DNA from: Pacificoceanicola sp049341065
GTDB taxonomy: Bacteria > Pseudomonadota > Alphaproteobacteria > Rhodobacterales > Rhodobacteraceae
Assembly: GCF_049341065.1 (NCBI RefSeq)
Contig: NZ_JBMPIX010000006.1
Location: 186,001 to 250,000 of the forward strand
Reading direction: 5' to 3'
Length of the DNA stretch: 64,000 nt
Below the pieces are notes generated by a model. It saw only the letters and a list, made by a program, of their open reading frames with translations, was not told the origin of the DNA and ran no database searches. Numbering within the stretch: position 1 is the first letter of the stretch; every line of letters starts with the position of its first letter. The position numbers and the translations under genes are program-made. Positions 15,797 to 25,397 of this stretch are shown here, piece by piece.

Positions 15797-16795
15797 TCAC
15801 GCGCTTTGACAGAAAGCTTCACGAAAATCGTTGTCCAATCGATCTTTGGCCCACTCGCATCCCTGCAACCAATCCAAGAGATACAGCGCATTCCGAGTGA
15901 GACTTAAATACCGGACCAATTCGCCCTGACCCAACACACCGCGATGAGCTAATGCATTTCTTACCTTAGTAAATTCTTGAAGTTGCTTGCCGAGCCGAAG
16001 TTTCTGCACAGCTTCCGGAAAAGGAACGGTTTTATGCAACTCGGCCAGATATTTGTTAAAGATTTTGTCCACCGGCGGCGTTGGCGCGTTCGTTATCAGC
16101 CAAGATGCCTCTGGCACTTGGGCTGCAACGTGCTGCTTGATACCAATTTCAAAAGCAGAGAATGCAATAAGCAAGGCCGCTCGCGGACTATGTCCTGCGA
16201 TCTGCCGCGCTTCACGAAGCATTTGATGCGCCAGTGGTTCCCCTTGCTCATACGACGCCCAAAGTTCTTGGAAACAATCGCTGAACAAAGATTGTGGATC
16301 CAACCCCCTTGGGAAGCCTCCCCGCATCGAGACAGTTTGCACCCTTGGGCTGGGTACATGACAATAGCTTCCCGCGTCTGTCAAACGCCAGTAAAGCCCA
16401 TCTTGCGAACTGCCTTCGTCGTCTAAACTAAGGCTGCCGCCAGCGTCGTCTTTCCAGCGCCAGAGTGAGAGACAACGCCGACTTTTCTTGCGAAGCTTTT
16501 CGTCCGCCCTATTACACAGGCACTGGTTGTCCGGTGATAAGTCCTCCCACCGAATTGCGTGATGATCCGCTTTCTGGATTGCATCGATCGCAGCTTTTTT
16601 CTGGGATGTGTCCGGTGAAGTCAGCCGGATTGTCGCAGAAATGGTGACGCCAAAGCGTGGCCGAGATAATGGCTGCTACAAGATCTTTAGTTGAAAATCG
16701 CTGTTCGGATCAACAAACCGGATGGGACCATCGAAAACGCGACCAACAAAGTATTGCGGTAAGTCCCATTCTCTCAAGAAGTACACAACTTCCAA
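15797..16795 (-). pseudogene. HEPN-like gene interrupted by an in-frame amber codon
   Basis: One continuous reading frame of 333 codons runs from a TTG at 16795 (GGGAGG five bases upstream) to 15797, broken only by TAG at 16676-16678 (codon 40). Before it the frame encodes MEVVYFLREWDLPQYFVGRV and then FDGPIRFVDPNSDFQLKIL; after it QPLSRPRFGVTISATIRL and so on to the C-terminus. No ATG, GTG or TTG follows the TAG until TTG at 16384. The C-terminal part has the HEPN hallmarks: helix AALLIAFSAFEIGIKQHV and the Rx4H-type motif in KVRNALAHRG, often a catalytic RNase site. It lies between rplB and rplW. A pseudogene is the simplest reading; readthrough or a sequencing error are alternatives. The shorter frame 15797-16384 could still be translated. 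Confidence 0.6.
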
Positions 16796-16911
16796 GTTTC
16801 CCTCCCGTCAGAGCACTTTGTGAAACAGTATCAGATAAAACTTGGAGATGAGTGCGTCCTCTATGGCGCGAGGGTCGATTACTCAACTTCGCTCCTGCGA
16901 ACCGAGCAAAT

Positions 16912-16946
16912 GAAAAAGGCCCTCGCATCCCTGCGAGGGCCTTTCA
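16912..16946 (-). terminator. Rho-independent terminator after rplW
   Basis: Perfect 9-bp stem (16918-16926 with 16933-16941) followed on the minus strand by five T residues (16913-16917). It ends the rpsJ-rplC-rplD-rplW block. Confidence 0.9.
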
Positions 16947-16982
16947 AATTTTCGTAGTGTGGGTTTACAACCCAACGCCCGT

Positions 16983-17279
16983 TCAAAGACCGGTCGATAC
17001 GTCGATCGTGTTGCCCTCTTCGAGGGTCACATAGGCCTTCTTGACGTCTTTGCGACGGCCCATCTGGCCTTTGAAGCGCTTGACCTTGCCTTTGGTGATG
17101 GTCGTGTTCACGGCCTTCACCTTCACACCAAACAGAGCCTCGACGGCCTCTTTGATCTGCGGCTTGTTGCTGTCGATTGCCACTTCGAACACCACTGCGC
17201 CATTTTCAGACGCCATGGTGGATTTCTCGGTGATGATCGGCTTGCGGATCACATCATAATGCGTTGCGTTTGCACTCAT
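16983..17279 (-). CDS. rplW: 50S ribosomal protein L23
   Basis: A 98-residue L23, the docking site for trigger factor and SRP at the exit tunnel. VIRKPIITEKSTM and the C-terminal KKAYVTLEEGNTIDVSTGL are typical. The start overlaps the rplD stop by four bases; downstream there is a terminator rather than rplB. Confidence 0.96.
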   Translation of the reverse strand: MSANATHYDVIRKPIITEKSTMASENGAVVFEVAIDSNKPQIKEAVEALFGVKVKAVNTTITKGKVKRFKGQMGRRKDVKKAYVTLEEGNTIDVSTGL

Positions 17280-17893
17280 TTCAGTCGAGCCTCCAGAGCT
17301 TCGACACCCGCCTTGGTGAGCACAAGAGTGTCACGCTTGAGGATGTCAAACACGTTTGCGCCCATCGAGGGCAGCACGTCCAGACCTTCGATGTTGCGTG
17401 CAGCGGCGGCAAAGCCTTCGTTCACAGCTGCGCCATCGATGATCAGCGCGCGCTTCCAGCCAAGATCCTTGACCTGCTTGGCCAGTGCGGCGGTCTTGCC
17501 GTCGGCTTCCGCGTTCTCGATGATCACCAGCGCGCCTGCCTTGGCCTTGGCCGACAGAGCGTGCTTGAGACCCAGCGCGCGAACCTTCTTGGGAAGGTCA
17601 TGTGCGTGCGAACGAGGGGTCGGGCCCTTGTAGATGCCACCCTTGCGGAAGATCGGCGCCTTGCGGGAGCCGTGGCGTGCGCCGCCGGTGCCCTTCTGGC
17701 GATAGATCTTCTTGGTCGAGTAGCTGACTTCGGACCGGGTCTTGACCTTGTGCGTGCCAGCCTGCGCCTTGTTACGCTGCCAGCGGACAACGCGGTGCAG
17801 AATGTCGGCGCGAGGCTCGAGATCAAAGATCTCGTCGGTCAGATCGACCGATCCGGCCTTGCCGCCGTCCAGTTTGATCACGTCGAGTTTCAT
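17276..17893 (-). CDS. rplD: 50S ribosomal protein L4
   Basis: A 205-residue L4. The tunnel loop is recognised by KIYRQKGTGGARHGSRKAP. In E. coli L4 represses the S10 operon; conservation here is unknown. It overlaps rplC and rplW by four bases each (ATGA type), so the three are translationally coupled. Confidence 0.97.
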   Translation of the reverse strand: MKLDVIKLDGGKAGSVDLTDEIFDLEPRADILHRVVRWQRNKAQAGTHKVKTRSEVSYSTKKIYRQKGTGGARHGSRKAPIFRKGGIYKGPTPRSHAHDLPKKVRALGLKHALSAKAKAGALVIIENAEADGKTAALAKQVKDLGWKRALIIDGAAVNEGFAAAARNIEGLDVLPSMGANVFDILKRDTLVLTKAGVEALEARLK

Positions 17894-18732
17894 TCGTCGC
17901 CTTCCTTCTTCTCGGCCTCGATGTCGGCCTCGGCTGCCTTCAGCGCTTCGGCTTCGGCGGCGGCTTGCTCTTCGGCCAGACGCTTGGCTTCGGCTTCGGC
18001 CTCGGCGGCAGCGGCTGCAGCGGCTTCTTCAGCGGCTTTGGCGGCTTCTTCAGCGGCGGATTTCAACGCGGCGGGGATGATGGCGTTCTCAGGGAACGGC
18101 TTTTTGACCGCATCCTTGATGGTCACCCAACCACCTTTGGAGCCAGGAACGGCGCCTTTGATCATGATCAGACCACGATCGGCATCGGTCCTGACGACCT
18201 GCAGGTTCTGGGTGGTGACACGGGCGGCACCCATGTGACCGGCCATCTTCTTGCCTTTGAAAACCTTGCCCGGATCCTGACACTGACCAGTAGAACCGTG
18301 CGAACGGTGGCTGATCGACACGCCGTGCGTGGCGCGCAAACCGCCGAAGTTGTGACGCTTCATGGCACCGGCAAAGCCTTTACCAATGGTCGTGCCAGCA
18401 ACGTCCACATACTGACCTTCAAAGTAATGGTCAGCAGTGATTTCCTCACCAACGTTGATCATTGCATCGGCATCAACACGGAACTCGGCAACCTTGCGCT
18501 TGGGTTCCACTTTCGCAATTGCGAAGTGGCCGCGCATGGCCTTCGAGGTGTTTTTGGCTTTTGCCGTGCCCGCGCCCAGCTGAACGGCGGTGTAGCCGTG
18601 CTGGTCATTCGTGCGTTGAGCCACCACCTGCAGCTTGTCCAGCTGAAGAACAGTGACGGGGATCTGCTTGCCGTCTTCCATGAAGAGACGGGTCATGCCG
18701 ACCTTTTTTGCGATTACTCCAGAGCGCAACAT
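17890..18732 (-). CDS. rplC: 50S ribosomal protein L3 with acidic Ala/Glu-rich C-terminal extension
   Basis: L3 core of about 220 residues (MLRSGVIAKKVGMTRLFMED; RATHGVSISHRSHGSTGQCQ with the methylatable Gln region) followed by about 60 residues made almost only of Ala, Glu and Lys (221-280), predicted as one long charged helix. E. coli L3 is 209 residues. The extension would project from the 50S surface. The ATG at 18732 gives the normal N-terminus; upstream in-frame codons overlap rpsJ and are discarded. The gene stays in coupling with rplD (4-base overlap). Confidence 0.96.
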   Translation of the reverse strand: MLRSGVIAKKVGMTRLFMEDGKQIPVTVLQLDKLQVVAQRTNDQHGYTAVQLGAGTAKAKNTSKAMRGHFAIAKVEPKRKVAEFRVDADAMINVGEEITADHYFEGQYVDVAGTTIGKGFAGAMKRHNFGGLRATHGVSISHRSHGSTGQCQDPGKVFKGKKMAGHMGAARVTTQNLQVVRTDADRGLIMIKGAVPGSKGGWVTIKDAVKKPFPENAIIPAALKSAAEEAAKAAEEAAAAAAAEAEAEAKRLAEEQAAAEAEALKAAEADIEAEKKEGDE

Positions 18733-18745
18733 TCCGGTGCCCTCC

Positions 18746-19051
18746 TTATACCTTGATCTCGACATCCACGCCGGCGGCGAGGTCGAGCTTCATCAGGGCA
18801 TCTACGGTCTGCGGAGTCGGATCGACGATGTCGAGCATACGCTTGTGCGTACGGATCTCGAACTGGTCGCGCGACTTCTTGTTCACGTGGGGACCACGCA
18901 GAACGGTGAATTTCTCGATCTTGTTCGGGAGCGGGATGGGCCCACGAACAGTTGCACCGGTGCGCTTGGCGGTGTTGACGATTTCCTGAGTGCTGGCGTC
19001 CAGCACACGGTAGTCAAACGCCTTGAGCCGGATACGGATGTTCTGGTTCAT
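18746..19051 (-). CDS. rpsJ: 30S ribosomal protein S10
   Basis: A 101-residue S10 (NusE), which in addition to its ribosomal role binds NusB and NusG in antitermination. MNQNIRIRLKAFDYRVLD at the start and VDALMKLDLAAGVDVEIKV at the end match the family. It begins the S10 block; 199 bases upstream (19052-19250), which must hold its promoter and leader, separate it from the PIN-like gene. Confidence 0.97.
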   Translation of the reverse strand: MNQNIRIRLKAFDYRVLDASTQEIVNTAKRTGATVRGPIPLPNKIEKFTVLRGPHVNKKSRDQFEIRTHKRMLDIVDPTPQTVDALMKLDLAAGVDVEIKV

Positions 19052-19250
19052 TGAACAGCCTTACTTTTGGCATTGAGGTTGAGAGGAGGACCAGCGACCA
19101 TCGCAAACCCTCATCGAACCTAAAGGGCGGAGAATCACCCCGCCCTGGAACGGCCATTGAGCCGTTGCGCGCGTATACCTGTGGGGTGGGGGTGTGGCAA
19201 GAGGTGAGTGACGGTTTCGGCAAATCCGGATGAAAGGTGCCGGAGACCTT

Positions 19251-19856
19251 TCAAGTCACGAACGGGCGAAGCCCTGCAGGCCGGATTTGAGCCAAAGCCT
19301 CTTCCGGCGTTGCGATGGTCAAATTTGCAAACCGGGGATCAGCACCAAGTCGCTTTTGGTAGTTTCCATCCCTGGTAACAAATACGTCCCTATCGGAATT
19401 TTAATGCGCCCAGGTCATCTGACGATCACACCACGCATTGCGCCACTTGCGTTCAGCTTTTTGAACCGCGTCCAGCCCCTTTGGTTCAAAGGCGGCCAGA
19501 TAGTCAGAGGACAGAAAGGCTATCTGTGGAAATAGTGTGTCGTGCAGTTCTTTTTCCCTACTCAACATGGTTTCATCTGCAAGAAGACAAAAGTCAAAAA
19601 AACCGATATCAAGGTGGCCGATCCCGGCGATGTGAGAGAGGCCCTGTAGACCGAGTTCCCTAACCCGCCTTAGGAAGTCTGCGTAGGATGCCAGAAATCC
19701 ACCGCTTTTCTGTCGCTCAGATGCGCTAACAGCAATGAGTGCGACATCGGCCATGCCCAACCGATGACAATTCACCAAGTTCAACACTGCCTGCTTTCCC
19801 GGGCGGTCGTCTGCCACGTCGATGATGCAATTAGTGTCGAGTGAGAATGTTTCCAT
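19251..19856 (-). pseudogene. PIN-like domain gene interrupted by an in-frame ochre codon
   Basis: The frame from ATG 19856 reads METFSLDTNCIIDVADDRPG and continues to TWAH, then TAA at 19401-19403. Past the stop the same frame continues without interruption for 49 codons: NSDRDVFVTRDGNYQKRL, then LTIATPEEALAQI, to TGA at 19251. DTN near the start and the VFVTRDGN block near the end are the paired acidic regions of PIN-type nucleases, so the two parts belong to one protein of about 200 residues whose active site is split by the stop. It lies between rpsJ and tuf1. A nonsense-inactivated gene is most likely; readthrough or a base error cannot be excluded. The truncated product would have 151 residues. 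Confidence 0.65.
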
Positions 19857-19885
19857 ACCATCAGCTTAAACGGTTTTCTCAATAC

Positions 19886-19926
19886 ACAAAGGGCGCCTCC
19901 GCTTGGAGGCGCCCTTCCTTTTTTCG
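19886..19926 (-). terminator. Terminator after tuf1
   Basis: Perfect 10-bp stem (19891-19900 with 19905-19914). The minus strand tail is short (TTTGTG), while the plus strand has TTCCTTTTTT, so it could act in both directions. Confidence 0.75.
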
Positions 19927-19965
19927 TCGTGTGGCGTTTGCAGGCAAGCGCCAGAGGCGTCCTGA

Positions 19966-21141
<1,176 letters not shown>

Positions 21142-21199
21142 GGTATTGGCTCCTTAAGTTTTGTGTCAGGCGGTGAGGTCAACCCCACCCTACGGTGTT

Positions 21200-21228
21200 G
21201 GGTAGGGCGGGCCCAAGGCCCGCCACCC
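21200..21228. repeat. GC-rich hairpin in the fusA-tuf1 spacer, REP-like
   Basis: Eight-base perfect stem (21206-21213 with 21217-21224), extended by GGGT/ACCC (21200-21203 with 21225-21228). There is no T-run. The sequence resembles dispersed palindromic repeats of roseobacters, which is a recollection not tested here. It may protect or process the mRNA end. Confidence 0.5.
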
Positions 21229-21231
21229 GGC

Positions 21232-23349
21232 TTATGCGTATTTCGCTTGGATCTCGTCGGAGATGTTCTGCGGAACCGGATCGTAATGGTCGAACTGCAT
21301 CGAGAAGTTCGCGCGGCCCGACGACATGGAACGCAGCGTGTTGATGTAGCCGAACATGTTGGCGAGCGGGACAAAGGCTTCGATGGCAATTGCGTTGCCA
21401 CGAGTTTCCTGTCCGGACACCTGACCGCGACGCGATGTCAGATCGCCGATGATTCCGCCGGTGTATTCTTCCGGAGTAATCACTTCGACCTTCATCATCG
21501 GTTCCAGCAGCTTGGCGCCCGCTTTCCGCATACCTTCGCGCATACACATACGTGCAGCGATTTCGAAGGCCAGAACGCTGGAGTCAACGTCGTGGAACTT
21601 ACCGTCGATCAGGGTAACCTTGAAGTCGATCACGGGGAAGCCAGCCAGAGGGCCGCTGTCCATGACCGATTTCACGCCCTTTTCCACACCGGGGATGTAT
21701 TCCTTGGGAATGGAACCGCCGACGATCTTGGACTCGAAGGAATAGCCTTCACCCGGCTCTGTCGGAGAAATGATCATTTTCACTTCGCCGAACTGACCCG
21801 AACCACCCGACTGTTTCTTGTGGGTGTACGTGTGCTCGACCTCGTGACCAATGGTCTCGCGGTAAGCAACCTGCGGGGCACCGATGTTGGCCTCAACCTT
21901 GAATTCCCGCTTGAGACGGTCAACCAGGATGTCCAGGTGAAGTTCGCCCATGCCCTTCATGATGGTCTGACCGGACTCGAGGTCAGTTTCAACACGGAAG
22001 GAGGGATCTTCTGCCGCCAGACGCGCAAGGCCCTGGGACATCTTTTCCTGGTCGCCCTTGGTCTTGGGCTCAACCGCGATCTCGATAACCGGATCGGGGA
22101 AGGTCATGGTTTCCAGAACAACCGGCTCTTTGGCGTCGCAAAGCGTGTCACCGGTGGTGGTGTCCTTCAGACCCGCCAGCGCGATGATATCACCTGCAAA
22201 GGCTTCTTCGATCTCTTCGCGGTTGTTGGAGTGCATCATCATCATACGACCGATGCGCTCTTTCTTACCTTTGGTCGAGTTCAGGATCGAGTCACCCTTG
22301 TTCATCTTACCCGAGTAGATGCGGGTAAAGGTGAGCGAGCCGACGAAGGGGTCGTTCATGATTTTGAACGCAAGACCCGCAAACGGCATGTTGTCATCCG
22401 CGCGGCGCGGGATGTTGCGGGTTTCGGTTTCGTCGTCGGGGGCGAAGCCCATGTAATCGACAACGTCCAGCGGGCTGGGCAGATAGTCGATCACGGCGTT
22501 CAGCAGCGGCTGGACACCTTTGTTCTTGAACGCGGAACCGCCCAGAACCGGCACGAAGTGCATGGCCAGCGTCCCCTTGCGGAGCAGCTTGCGCAGCGTC
22601 GCAACGTCAGGCTCTTCGCCTTCGAGGTAAGCTTCCATCGCGTCGTCGTCTTCTTCGACGGCGGCTTCGATCAGCTTGCCACGCCATTCATCGGCCATAT
22701 CCTTGAGGCTGTCGCGGATCGGCGCCTTGACCCAGGACGCACCCAGATCTTCACCTTGCCACAGCCACTCTTCCATGGTGACGAGATCGATCAAGCCTTC
22801 CAGCTCGTTCTCGGCGCCAATCGGAATACCGACGGGAACGGCGCGGGCGCCGGTGCGGTCTTCGATCATGTGTACGCAGTTGAAGAAGTCAGCGCCGATC
22901 TTGTCCATCTTGTTGACAAAAACGATGCGCGGAACCTTGTAGCGGTCAGCCTGACGCCACACGGTTTCGGTCTGCGGTTCAACACCTGCGTTGGCGTCCA
23001 GAACGGCAACGGCGCCGTCGAGAACGGCCAGCGAACGCTCGACTTCGATGGTGAAGTCAACGTGGCCGGGGGTGTCGATGATGTTCAGGCGGTGCTTGGG
23101 CGTGTCAGCAGTTTCGCCATCTTCGGTGCGTTCCCAGAACGTGGTCGTCGCAGCCGAGGTGATGGTGATGCCGCGTTCCTGCTCCTGCTCCATCCAGTCC
23201 ATGGTGGCTGCACCATCGTGCACCTCACCGATGTTGTGGGATTTGCCGGTGTAAAACAGGATACGCTCGGAGCAGGTGGTTTTACCTGCATCGATGTGCG
23301 CCATGATACCGAAGTTGCGGTACCGGTCGAGCGGATAATCGCGTGCCAT
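21232..23349 (-). CDS. fusA: Elongation factor G
   Basis: A 705-residue translocase GTPase. Start MARDYPLDRYRNFGIMAHID with G1 AHIDAGKTT, G3 DTPGHVDFT and NKMDK; domain IV carries GSGQFGEVKM and the C-terminal domain V ends NISDEIQAKYA. It is full length, and lies 21 bases after rpsG. No frameshift or unusual insertion. Confidence 0.98.
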   Translation of the reverse strand: MARDYPLDRYRNFGIMAHIDAGKTTCSERILFYTGKSHNIGEVHDGAATMDWMEQEQERGITITSAATTTFWERTEDGETADTPKHRLNIIDTPGHVDFTIEVERSLAVLDGAVAVLDANAGVEPQTETVWRQADRYKVPRIVFVNKMDKIGADFFNCVHMIEDRTGARAVPVGIPIGAENELEGLIDLVTMEEWLWQGEDLGASWVKAPIRDSLKDMADEWRGKLIEAAVEEDDDAMEAYLEGEEPDVATLRKLLRKGTLAMHFVPVLGGSAFKNKGVQPLLNAVIDYLPSPLDVVDYMGFAPDDETETRNIPRRADDNMPFAGLAFKIMNDPFVGSLTFTRIYSGKMNKGDSILNSTKGKKERIGRMMMMHSNNREEIEEAFAGDIIALAGLKDTTTGDTLCDAKEPVVLETMTFPDPVIEIAVEPKTKGDQEKMSQGLARLAAEDPSFRVETDLESGQTIMKGMGELHLDILVDRLKREFKVEANIGAPQVAYRETIGHEVEHTYTHKKQSGGSGQFGEVKMIISPTEPGEGYSFESKIVGGSIPKEYIPGVEKGVKSVMDSGPLAGFPVIDFKVTLIDGKFHDVDSSVLAFEIAARMCMREGMRKAGAKLLEPMMKVEVITPEEYTGGIIGDLTSRRGQVSGQETRGNAIAIEAFVPLANMFGYINTLRSMSSGRANFSMQFDHYDPVPQNISDEIQAKYA

Positions 23350-23370
23350 TTGGTCAGGACCTCTCGGGGG

Positions 23371-23841
23371 TTACCAGCGGTAATGGCTGAACGCTTTGTT
23401 CGCGTCTGCCATCTTGTGGGTGTCTTCGCGCTTTTTCACGGCGGAGCCGCGCGACTGAACTGCGTCAAGCAGCTCGCCGGCAAGGCGTTCTTCCATGGTG
23501 TTTTCATTGCGGGCGCGCGAGGCGTTGATCAGCCAGCGGATGGCCAGAGCTTCGCGGCGCTCGGGGCGCACTTCGACAGGCACCTGATAGGTGGCACCAC
23601 CAACCCGGCGAGAGCGAACCTCGACCGACGGTTTGATGTTGTCGAGTGCTTCGTGAAACAGCTCAACAGGAGCGCGCTTGACCTTGCTCTCAACGCGATC
23701 GAGCGCGTTGTAGACGATACGCTCGGCGGTCGATTTCTTACCATCGAGCATCAGGTTGTTCATGAACTTTGTCAGAACCCGGTCACCATATTTGGCGTCG
23801 GGCAGGACTTCGCGTTTTTCGGCGGCGTGACGACGAGACAT
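23371..23841 (-). CDS. rpsG: 30S ribosomal protein S7
   Basis: A 156-residue S7 that nucleates assembly of the 30S head. MSRRHAAEKREVLPDAKYGD and the C-terminal KKREDTHKMADANKAFSHYRW stretch are standard. In E. coli S7 represses the str operon; the 12-base rpsL-rpsG gap here is too short for the E. coli-type regulatory hairpin. Confidence 0.97.
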   Translation of the reverse strand: MSRRHAAEKREVLPDAKYGDRVLTKFMNNLMLDGKKSTAERIVYNALDRVESKVKRAPVELFHEALDNIKPSVEVRSRRVGGATYQVPVEVRPERREALAIRWLINASRARNENTMEERLAGELLDAVQSRGSAVKKREDTHKMADANKAFSHYRW

Positions 23842-23853
23842 CTGTAATTCCTC

Positions 23854-24225
23854 TTACTTCGGACGCTTCGCGCCATACTTGGAGCGACGTTGCTTCCGGT
23901 CTTTGACGCCCTGGGTATCCAGAACACCGCGGAGAATGTGGTAACGGACACCGGGAAGGTCTTTTACACGGCCGCCACGGATCAGAACCACCGAGTGCTC
24001 CTGAAGGTTGTGGCTTTCGCCCGGGATATAGCTGATCACCTCGAAGCCATTGGTCAGACGGACCTTGGCAACTTTACGCATAGCCGAGTTCGGCTTCTTC
24101 GGCGTAGTGGTGTAGACGCGTGTGCAGACGCCGCGTTTTTGCGGGCATTGCTCCAGGTGCTGCGACTTGGAGCGTTTGACTTTCGGCTGCCGCGGCTTGC
24201 GGATCAGCTGTTGGATCGTGGGCAT
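23854..24225 (-). CDS. rpsL: 30S ribosomal protein S12
   Basis: A 123-residue S12 of the decoding centre. The TTTPKKPNSAMRKVAKVRL loop has the wild-type Lys (E. coli Lys42 position), and GRVKDLPGVRYH has the other conserved Lys; neither carries a known streptomycin-resistance change. It is first gene of the str block; the promoter should lie in 24226-24596. Confidence 0.97.
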   Translation of the reverse strand: MPTIQQLIRKPRQPKVKRSKSQHLEQCPQKRGVCTRVYTTTPKKPNSAMRKVAKVRLTNGFEVISYIPGESHNLQEHSVVLIRGGRVKDLPGVRYHILRGVLDTQGVKDRKQRRSKYGAKRPK

Positions 24226-24596
24226 TAGGTAAGGTTCCCCGTGCTTCTCACATATGTGCCGCCGGGACCTTCCCGACGAGGTTCAATTCAAGGCGCCCTA
24301 CGCGTCCGCAGGTCACCGGGTTCACTGCAAGTTGCGGTCCTGCAACAAGCAAAAAGCCGCTTCGCTCCCATTCCGAGGTGAACGACGCGGCGGGTTCTCA
24401 GAGGATCGGAGCAGTTAAGTCGCCCGGATCTTGACCACAATACTTCTGAATTCGGCACAGGGTCTCCCCCGCCGGATGGGCTGGCGTATATGGGGAGTCG
24501 CCCAGCATGTCAACCGCATCTTCATATTGTGCGGGGTGCTGCGCAGTGCCAATCTTGTGCCGTGTATTTGCCCTTCCCTCAATAGAGAAATTCAGC
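24226..24596. other. 371-base spacer upstream of rpsL
   Basis: Divergent region between rpsL and the glycosyltransferase gene. It must contain the str promoter and leader. No ORF with support and no confident promoter boxes were identified. The tract around 24349 (CAAAAAGCCGCTTCG) resembles the one near 35168, but only loosely. Confidence 0.5.
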
Positions 24597-25397
24597 ATGC
24601 AGGTCATTGGGTTTTGTCGCTTTTCCTACCCAGCGCAGGGCGGTTTTCAGGTCGAGCATGAAGAGGTCGCCGACCGCATGGCCTACCTGTGGTCCGACGC
24701 CCGGATGGAGGAGCGATTTCGCCACTTCGAAACCATCTGCCTGCCCGGTCTGAAGGCCCAGACCGACCCGGATTTCACCTTTGTCATCTTGATCGGCGAA
24801 GAGATGCCTGAGCGCTGGATCGCACGACTACTGCAACTGACCGAAGATTTTCCACAGGCCCGGATCGAGGCCCGCCCGCCCGGACCGCACCGACAGGTCT
24901 GTCAGGAAGTGATGAATTCGGTCCGCGACATGGACCGCCCCTGCCTTCAATTTCGCCACGATGACGATGACGCCATCGCGGTGGACTTCGTGGCTCTGCT
25001 GCGCAAAGCCGCCCGGGATTGTGCGGCTCTGGTCGATCAACACCGGCTGGTGGGATTTGACTGGAACCGAGGGTATGTTGCGCGCCCCGATGCGCAGGGC
25101 CTTTGCGCCGAGCCGACAGTGACCCCCTATTGGGGAGTGGCCCAGGCCATGGCTGTGCAGCCGCGCGTCAGGCAGACGGTGCTCAACTTTGCCCACAACA
25201 AGATCAATCAGTTCATGCCGACGGTAACCTTTACCACGCCGGATATGTATGTGCGCGGCCATAACGAGCACAACGATTCACGACAGAAGAAGCATGTAAA
25301 ACCCGCCCAACTGCCGCGCCTCGATGCCTTGGGCGAAACCTTGTTCCGGGACCGTTTTGCGATTGACGCCGATCAGGTCAGACGCATCTTTGCCTGA
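24597..25397 (+). CDS. Putative rhamnosyltransferase-like glycosyltransferase
   Basis: A 266-residue protein similar to the family annotated as putative rhamnosyl transferase (DUF3118). MQVIGFCRFSYPAQGGFQ opens the fold, followed by ETICLPGLKAQTDPDFTFVI, a GT-A nucleotide-binding start, and an acidic metal-binding cluster in FRHDDDDAIAVDF (about residues 117-129). It has no signal peptide or membrane helix. The ATG at 24597 is used because upstream codons do not match the family. It is convergent with, and overlaps by 25 bases, the DMT permease gene. The acceptor is unknown, perhaps an exopolysaccharide or LPS. Confidence 0.77.
   Translation: MQVIGFCRFSYPAQGGFQVEHEEVADRMAYLWSDARMEERFRHFETICLPGLKAQTDPDFTFVILIGEEMPERWIARLLQLTEDFPQARIEARPPGPHRQVCQEVMNSVRDMDRPCLQFRHDDDDAIAVDFVALLRKAARDCAALVDQHRLVGFDWNRGYVARPDAQGLCAEPTVTPYWGVAQAMAVQPRVRQTVLNFAHNKINQFMPTVTFTTPDMYVRGHNEHNDSRQKKHVKPAQLPRLDALGETLFRDRFAIDADQVRRIFA

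Noticed and set aside
16427..16500. P-loop-like sequence (VVSHSGAGKTTLAAAL) on the minus strand
   Set aside because: It is in another frame of the interrupted HEPN-like gene, stops at once after ALV, and lacks the first Gly of a true Walker A. Judged a coincidence.
15797..19856. Genetic-code reassignment as explanation of the in-frame stops
   Set aside because: The two stops differ (TAG and TAA), TAA is used as a normal terminator by many genes here, and no suppressor tRNA is in the window.
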